This document shows positions 15,055 through 18,560 of a stretch of DNA of 18,560 nt, piece after piece. This DNA is from Bacteroidota bacterium (GTDB lineage Bacteria > Bacteroidota > Bacteroidia > Chitinophagales > Chitinophagaceae). Position numbers and translations under genes: made by a program. Within the stretch, counting starts at the first letter, position 1. Each line of letters starts with the position of its first letter. Below the pieces are notes generated by a model. The model ran no database searches. It was not told the DNA's origin and saw only the letters and a list, made by a program, of their open reading frames with translations. The stretch covers positions 1 to 18,560 of the forward strand of contig JAEVZP010000172.1 of the NCBI GenBank assembly GCA_023392185.1, in the 5' to 3' direction.

Positions 15055-16077
15055 ATGATTTTTCGATCCAAAGCGCCACTGCGTATTGGCCTGGCCGGTG
15101 GCGGCACCGACGTATCGCCCTACTGTGATCGCTATGGCGGCGCTATCCTCAACGCGACCGTCTCGCTTTACGCCTATGCGTCTATAGAACTTTTGCCCGA
15201 CAACCGGGTGGAGTTTGTAGCCGTGGACCGCAACGAGTGTGCGGCGCATCCTCTGACAGAAGTTTTGCCCGTAACCGATACGCTGGCTCTGGCTACCGGC
15301 GCCTACAACCGTATTGTCCGGGAATGGGGGCTGCCGCCATCCGGGTTCCGGCTTACCACTTCGGTGGATGCGCCCGCCGGCTCCGGATTGGGCACCTCCT
15401 CTACCCTTATGGTGGCGATCCTCGGGGCCTTCAGCGAGTGGCTGCGCCTGCCGCTGGGCGAATACGATCTGGCGCACCTCGCGTATCAGATTGAGCGCGA
15501 AGACCTCGGTATGGCCGGCGGCAAGCAGGATCAATACGCGGCAACCTTCGGCGGAGTGAATTTTATGGAGTTTTATGCCGACGACCGGGTGATTGTCAAT
15601 CCGCTGCGCGTGAAGCCGCGCTACCTGCATGAACTGGCCCACAACCTGCTCCTGTATTTTACTTCTACAAGCCGCGAAAGCGCTGCGATTATCAAGGTGC
15701 AGAGCCAGAACGTGAAAAGTAACAATCAGCAAAGCATTGATGCGATGCACGCCCTGAAAGAGCAGGCCCAGATGATGAAAGAAGCCCTCCTGAAAGGCCG
15801 GGTAGACGATATCGGCAGCATCCTGGATTACGGCTTCCGCTTTAAAAAGCAAATGGCACAGGGTATTTCCAACGATGCTATGGATGACGTCTACCAGAAA
15901 GCACTGGCGGCGGGTGCCGCCGGCGGCAAGATTTCCGGTGCCGGCGGCGGCGGCTTTATGATGTTTTATTGTCCCGGTAATACAAGTCATGCCGTCAAGG
16001 CAGCGCTTTCCGACCTGCCCGGCAGCTTCCGGTCTTACAATTTCGTAGAGCACGGGCAGGTGGCCTGGACGGTATAA
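15055..16077 (+). CDS. GHMP-family sugar kinase, HddA-like (D-glycero-alpha-D-manno-heptose 7-phosphate kinase type)
   Basis: This 340-residue GHMP kinase opens with MIFRSKAPLRIGLAGGGTD, followed by SPYCDRYGGAILN (21-33), the start typical of the HddA group. The ATP-binding loop is DAPAGSGLGTSS (105-116). The catalytic Asp is probably Asp159 in AGGKQDQYAA (154-163). The third motif is KISGAGGGGFMMF (292-304). HddA phosphorylates D,D-heptose 7-phosphate at C1 for GDP-heptose used in surface glycans; related Bacteroidota enzymes may act on other sugar phosphates, so the substrate is uncertain. No gmhA, gmhB or hddC partner gene lies nearby. An in-frame upstream start at 14830 would overlap the VanZ-like gene and is rejected; ATG 15055 matches the family start. 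Confidence 0.85.
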   Translation: MIFRSKAPLRIGLAGGGTDVSPYCDRYGGAILNATVSLYAYASIELLPDNRVEFVAVDRNECAAHPLTEVLPVTDTLALATGAYNRIVREWGLPPSGFRLTTSVDAPAGSGLGTSSTLMVAILGAFSEWLRLPLGEYDLAHLAYQIEREDLGMAGGKQDQYAATFGGVNFMEFYADDRVIVNPLRVKPRYLHELAHNLLLYFTSTSRESAAIIKVQSQNVKSNNQQSIDAMHALKEQAQMMKEALLKGRVDDIGSILDYGFRFKKQMAQGISNDAMDDVYQKALAAGAAGGKISGAGGGGFMMFYCPGNTSHAVKAALSDLPGSFRSYNFVEHGQVAWTV

Positions 16078-16399
16078 ATTTCTCTGCCAGACAACAGACA
16101 AGCACGTATTAGCCTGCCATCGGGAGTCCTTCGACAAGCGCCTGGTGACAAGCTTTCCAAAGGGGCTTTTTCTGAAGGAATGCCAACCCCAATTCCTTTG
16201 GAGCAGCCTTCAAACAGTACCGTACTCCGAACGGACTTCAAATTTTCCCACCTGCCGGAGGCCTTCCTGCTGAAAAGACACGGTCATTACCAATGGCACT
16301 TTATTTGTGCAAAAATGGCGGCTCCGCGGTTGTGCTTTCGCTACCGCAGCCGGCCTTCTTAACTTTACCTTTTTCACCCTAAAAAATCCCAAAATCATC
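16078..16399. other. 322-bp intergenic region upstream of superoxide dismutase
   Basis: I see no gene here. It holds a hairpin AAGGAAT (16175-16181) / ATTCCTT (16192-16198) with a 10-nt loop and no T-run, and a possible promoter just before the superoxide dismutase. The rest has no recognised structure. Short ORFs in the region lack family similarity. Confidence 0.5.
16360..16367 (+). promoter_or_regulatory. Possible -7 promoter element for superoxide dismutase
   Basis: TAACTTTA matches TAnnTTTG at all defined positions but the last, 32 nt before the ATG at 16400. TTTC at 16336-16339 is 20 nt upstream, at the place of a -33 TTTG. Confidence 0.25.
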
Positions 16400-17011
16400 A
16401 TGGCTTATACCCTTCCGGATCTTCCCTACGATTTTGCTGCCCTCGAACCCCATATCGACGCCGAAACCATGGAAATCCACCACGACCGACATCACAAGGC
16501 GTATGTGGACAACCTGAACAAAGCCCTTGAAGGCTCCGGCGATGCCGATCTGCCCCTTGAGGAGCTGATGTCCCAAATCGATAAATACCCGGCAGCCGTG
16601 CGCAACAACGGCGGCGGTCACTACAACCACTCCCTTTTCTGGACCGTGCTGGGCCCCGACAAGGGCGGCGAGCCGACAGGCGCTTTGAAGGCTGCAATTG
16701 ACCAGTCTTTCGGTAGCCTCAACGCGCTGAAAGAACAGATGAATGACGCCGGCGCCAAGCGTTTTGGCAGCGGCTGGGCCTGGCTGATCGTTCAGGACGG
16801 CCAACTTGCCGTAACCTCTACTCCCAATCAGGACAACCCATTGATGCCGGTTGCAGAGGTACAGGGCACCCCCATTTTCGGTATCGACGTGTGGGAACAC
16901 TCCTACTATCTGAAGTATCAAAACAAACGCCCCGATTACTTAAAAGCCATCTGGAACGTGGTGAACTGGCCTGAAGTGGCCCGCCGCTACGAGGCAGCCG
17001 GCGGCCGGTAA
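16400..17011 (+). CDS. sodA: Superoxide dismutase, Fe/Mn family, Mn-type signature
   Basis: This 203-residue cytoplasmic enzyme converts superoxide to oxygen and hydrogen peroxide. Metal ligands by homology are His27 (METMEIHH-type segment), His77 (in HYNHSLFW), Asp163 and His167 (in DVWEHSYY). Gly-rich NNGGGHYNHS near 69-78 and Gln144 in PNQDNPL match Mn-type enzymes rather than the AQxWNH pattern of Fe-type ones; Bacteroidota members can be cambialistic, so metal use is not settled. MAYTLPDLPYDF is the usual N-terminus without signal peptide, so ATG 16400 is the start and an upstream start at 16307 is rejected. Two hairpins follow the stop. It appears to be a single-gene unit. Confidence 0.96.
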   Translation: MAYTLPDLPYDFAALEPHIDAETMEIHHDRHHKAYVDNLNKALEGSGDADLPLEELMSQIDKYPAAVRNNGGGHYNHSLFWTVLGPDKGGEPTGALKAAIDQSFGSLNALKEQMNDAGAKRFGSGWAWLIVQDGQLAVTSTPNQDNPLMPVAEVQGTPIFGIDVWEHSYYLKYQNKRPDYLKAIWNVVNWPEVARRYEAAGGR

Positions 17012-17029
17012 TCTTGCCTGAAGGCAAGA
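17012..17029 (+). terminator. Hairpin directly after superoxide dismutase stop
   Basis: TCTTGCC (17012-17018), loop TGAA, GGCAAGA (17023-17029) form a perfect 7-bp stem followed by CTGTTTT. The T-run is short, so it may be a partial terminator or an mRNA-stabilising 3' hairpin. Confidence 0.55.
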
Positions 17030-17104
17030 CTGTTTTAAGCGGAGACGCACCGCATATTTCTACCGGAATTCAACCTGTGGATCTCCATAAGTATCAAAAG
17101 CACC

Positions 17105-17139
17105 AAAAAAAGACGCATCTCTCAGACGCGTCTTTTTTT
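17105..17139. terminator. Bidirectional rho-independent terminator
   Basis: AAAAAAAGACGC (17105-17116) pairs perfectly with GCGTCTTTTTTT (17128-17139) across an 11-nt loop, giving T-runs on both strands. It lies between the convergent superoxide dismutase and the small exported protein gene. Confidence 0.88.
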
Positions 17140-17184
17140 AGTGGCAGAAAGCGCCGGATTTCCGGAATCTGGCGGCTTTTCCGG

Positions 17185-17655
17185 TTAATGATCGTGATGC
17201 TCGTCGGCTTTGCACAAGCCCGCGATCTTATGAAACACTTCATGGGTTTCGGTCAGCGCCTTCATTAGCTCATCGTTGCCGGCCTTTTCTTCGGTCAGCT
17301 TCCAGATATAAATGGTACCATCTTCCAGCTTAGCTACCAGCACTTTCATATCGGACGACCGGTAGGCTTCCGGGAATGGAGTACTGATAAGGGCTTTGGC
17401 CGCTTCCATCAGTTCACCGCTGCGCTTCCGGATCGGCTCGAAGTCGCCTTTTTCGGCCGGATGGTAAGTTTGGGCCATGATTTTGTGGAAAGCAGTCAGT
17501 TGCGGCCACTCGGCTGTTTTTTGATCTTTTTCGGAAGCGGCCACCACAGCCCGTGCGGCGGTCGCCTCGGTGGTTTTAACCAATTTCTTAGTGGTTTGGG
17601 CATCTGCCTGTGCGCTCAGCAAACCGCACAAAGCAACCAGAATTACTTTTTTCAT
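17185..17655 (-). CDS. Small exported helical protein, His-rich C-terminus, function unknown
   Basis: This 156-residue protein has a signal peptide (MKKVILVALCGLLSAQADA, cleavage near 19-20), so it is periplasmic or surface. Two amphipathic parts are visible: FHKIMAQTYHPAEKGDFEPI (56-75) leading into a helix to about 90, and LMKALTETHEVFHKIAGLC (130-148) ending in KADEHHDH. His57, Met60, His65, His138, His142, Cys148 and the His153/154/156 cluster could bind a metal, as in four-helix cytochrome or copper proteins, but no CxxCH haem motif is present. I recognise the pattern as a conserved Bacteroidota protein of unknown role and assign no function. It lies 45 bp downstream of tyrS in the same direction, so it may be cotranscribed, and ends at a shared terminator region. 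Confidence 0.8.
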   Translation of the reverse strand: MKKVILVALCGLLSAQADAQTTKKLVKTTEATAARAVVAASEKDQKTAEWPQLTAFHKIMAQTYHPAEKGDFEPIRKRSGELMEAAKALISTPFPEAYRSSDMKVLVAKLEDGTIYIWKLTEEKAGNDELMKALTETHEVFHKIAGLCKADEHHDH

Positions 17656-17700
17656 AAAAAAAGGAAGCGTGAGAATGGGGGGATTTAAAGATGCGGAAAA

Positions 17701-18560
17701 TTAAGCATTAAAAACCGCAAGCGTGTAATCTTTTTTGCCTTTCTGGAAAAGCAGATATTTGCCGGAAAGCAACAGCCCGGGCAAAAGCAGGTAATCGACA
17801 CCAATTTTTTCCTTGTTGACGCTGAAGCCACCGGCCATAATCATCTTCCGCGCCTCGCCCTTGGACGCAAAAATGCCTTTGTCAGCCAGGAAAGTAAGCA
17901 GGTCGGTTTCGGTCATTTCCGACACAGAAGCTTCCACGCGGGGCACACCGGCGAGCGCGCCGAGCAGGTCTTTTTCGGAAAGACTTTGTAGCGCCTCCAC
18001 TGTGGATTTGCCAAACAAAATCTCCGATGCCCGCAAGGCACTTTGCAGGGCCTCCGCGCCATGTACCAAGGTAGTAATCTCGCGGGCCAGGCTGATTTGC
18101 AACCGGCGCTCGTGAGGCGCTTCGCGGTGCTGCGCAACAAGCGCTTCAATTTCCCCGGTTTCCCGGAATGAAAACACATACATCATGCGCTCGGCGTCGG
18201 CATCGGGCAGGGCAATCCAAAACTGGTAAAACTGATACGGCGACGTCCTTTCGGCATCCAGCCAGATATTGCCGCCCTCCGATTTGCCGAATTTGTTGCC
18301 GTCGCTTTTGGTGAGCAGCGGGCAGGTAAAAGCAAAAACCTGCGGCTTGTCGTTTTCCGCACCGGTCTCGTGAAAGGCCTTGCGACGGATGAGTTCGGTG
18401 CCGGTGGTGATATTGCCCCACTGATCGGCACCGCCCATTTGGAGCGCCACGCCGTGGTTTTTGTGGAGATAGTAAAAATCGTAGCCCTGAATGAGCTGGT
18501 AGGAAAACTCGGTAAAGGAAAGGCCGGTTTCGAGCCGCTTCTGCACCGATTCTTTCGACA
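17701..18560 (-). CDS. tyrS: Tyrosyl-tRNA synthetase, C-terminal part (start beyond window)
   Basis: The frame is open from the right edge to TAA at 17701-17703, giving about 286 residues of a roughly 420-430-residue enzyme that charges tRNA-Tyr with tyrosine. Visible marks are FTEFSYQLIQGYDFYYLH (tyrosine site region), the QMGGADQWGNITTG segment (adenylate site) and KFGKSEGGNIWLD, where KFGKS is the KMSKS-loop variant of bacterial TyrRS. SPYQFYQFW follows. The last part (SVNKEKIG, LLLSGKYLLFQKGKKDY) is the S4-type RNA-binding domain. The HIGH motif is outside the window. Internal GTG at 18544-18546 is a Val codon, not a start. Confidence 0.96.
   Translation of the reverse strand, partial: SKESVQKRLETGLSFTEFSYQLIQGYDFYYLHKNHGVALQMGGADQWGNITTGTELIRRKAFHETGAENDKPQVFAFTCPLLTKSDGNKFGKSEGGNIWLDAERTSPYQFYQFWIALPDADAERMMYVFSFRETGEIEALVAQHREAPHERRLQISLAREITTLVHGAEALQSALRASEILFGKSTVEALQSLSEKDLLGALAGVPRVEASVSEMTETDLLTFLADKGIFASKGEARKMIMAGGFSVNKEKIGVDYLLLPGLLLSGKYLLFQKGKKDYTLAVFNA

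Noticed and set aside
15034..16137. 367-codon minus-strand open frame opposite the GHMP kinase
   Set aside because: It is an antisense shadow produced by GC-rich codon positions; the plus-strand frame carries all GHMP kinase motifs.

Overview
The window comes from a member of the Bacteroidota, most likely a moderately GC-rich Saprospiria/Chitinophagia-type organism. The reasons are a giant secreted protein with SprB repeats and a C-terminal type IX secretion (T9SS type B, CHU_C) sorting domain, a TonB-dependent receptor, an S23-type four-helix-bundle gene, starts without clear Shine-Dalgarno sequences, and a few promoter-like sites resembling the Bacteroidota TAnnTTTG element. The genes are ordinary chromosomal genes of this phylum; I saw no tRNA, rRNA, CRISPR array or transposase.

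Layout. 1-962 (+): 3' end of a TonB-dependent outer-membrane receptor. 1225-2484 (+): secreted serine hydrolase of the class C beta-lactamase fold. 2523-4040 (-): Wzx/MATE-like polysaccharide flippase, convergent with the hydrolase. 4244-10933 (+): a 2229-residue adhesin-like T9SS substrate with 20 SprB repeats organised in higher-order blocks of five; it ends at a perfect bidirectional terminator. 11084-13200 (-): a 3-oxoacid CoA-transferase pair, scoA then scoB, whose spacer is filled by a 753-bp unit made of an S23/IVP four-helix-bundle gene between long inverted repeats. 13330-14112 (+): NlpE/META lipoprotein. 14209-14586 (+): glycine cleavage H protein. 14606-15001 (+): VanZ-like membrane protein. 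15055-16077 (+): HddA-like GHMP sugar kinase. 16400-17011 (+): Mn-type superoxide dismutase. 17185-17655 (-): small exported His-rich protein. 17701 to the right edge (-): C-terminal part of tyrosyl-tRNA synthetase.

How the genes work together. Several products belong to the cell envelope (receptor, flippase, SprB adhesin, lipoprotein, heptose-type kinase, VanZ-like protein). The rest are housekeeping metabolism (ketone-body/acetoacetate CoA transfer, glycine cleavage, superoxide removal, tRNA charging).

The most striking structure is the unit at 11742-12494. It starts one base after the scoA stop and ends four bases before the scoB start. In the operon mRNA its arms can form a 47-bp stem around the S23-like ORF. 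This layout matches the intervening sequences of bacterial 23S rRNA genes, but here it sits in a protein-coding operon. Two further signals stand out: the roughly 380-residue super-repeat in the SprB protein, and about 15 copies of the palindrome TTCCGGAA in all reading frames and in intergenic DNA.
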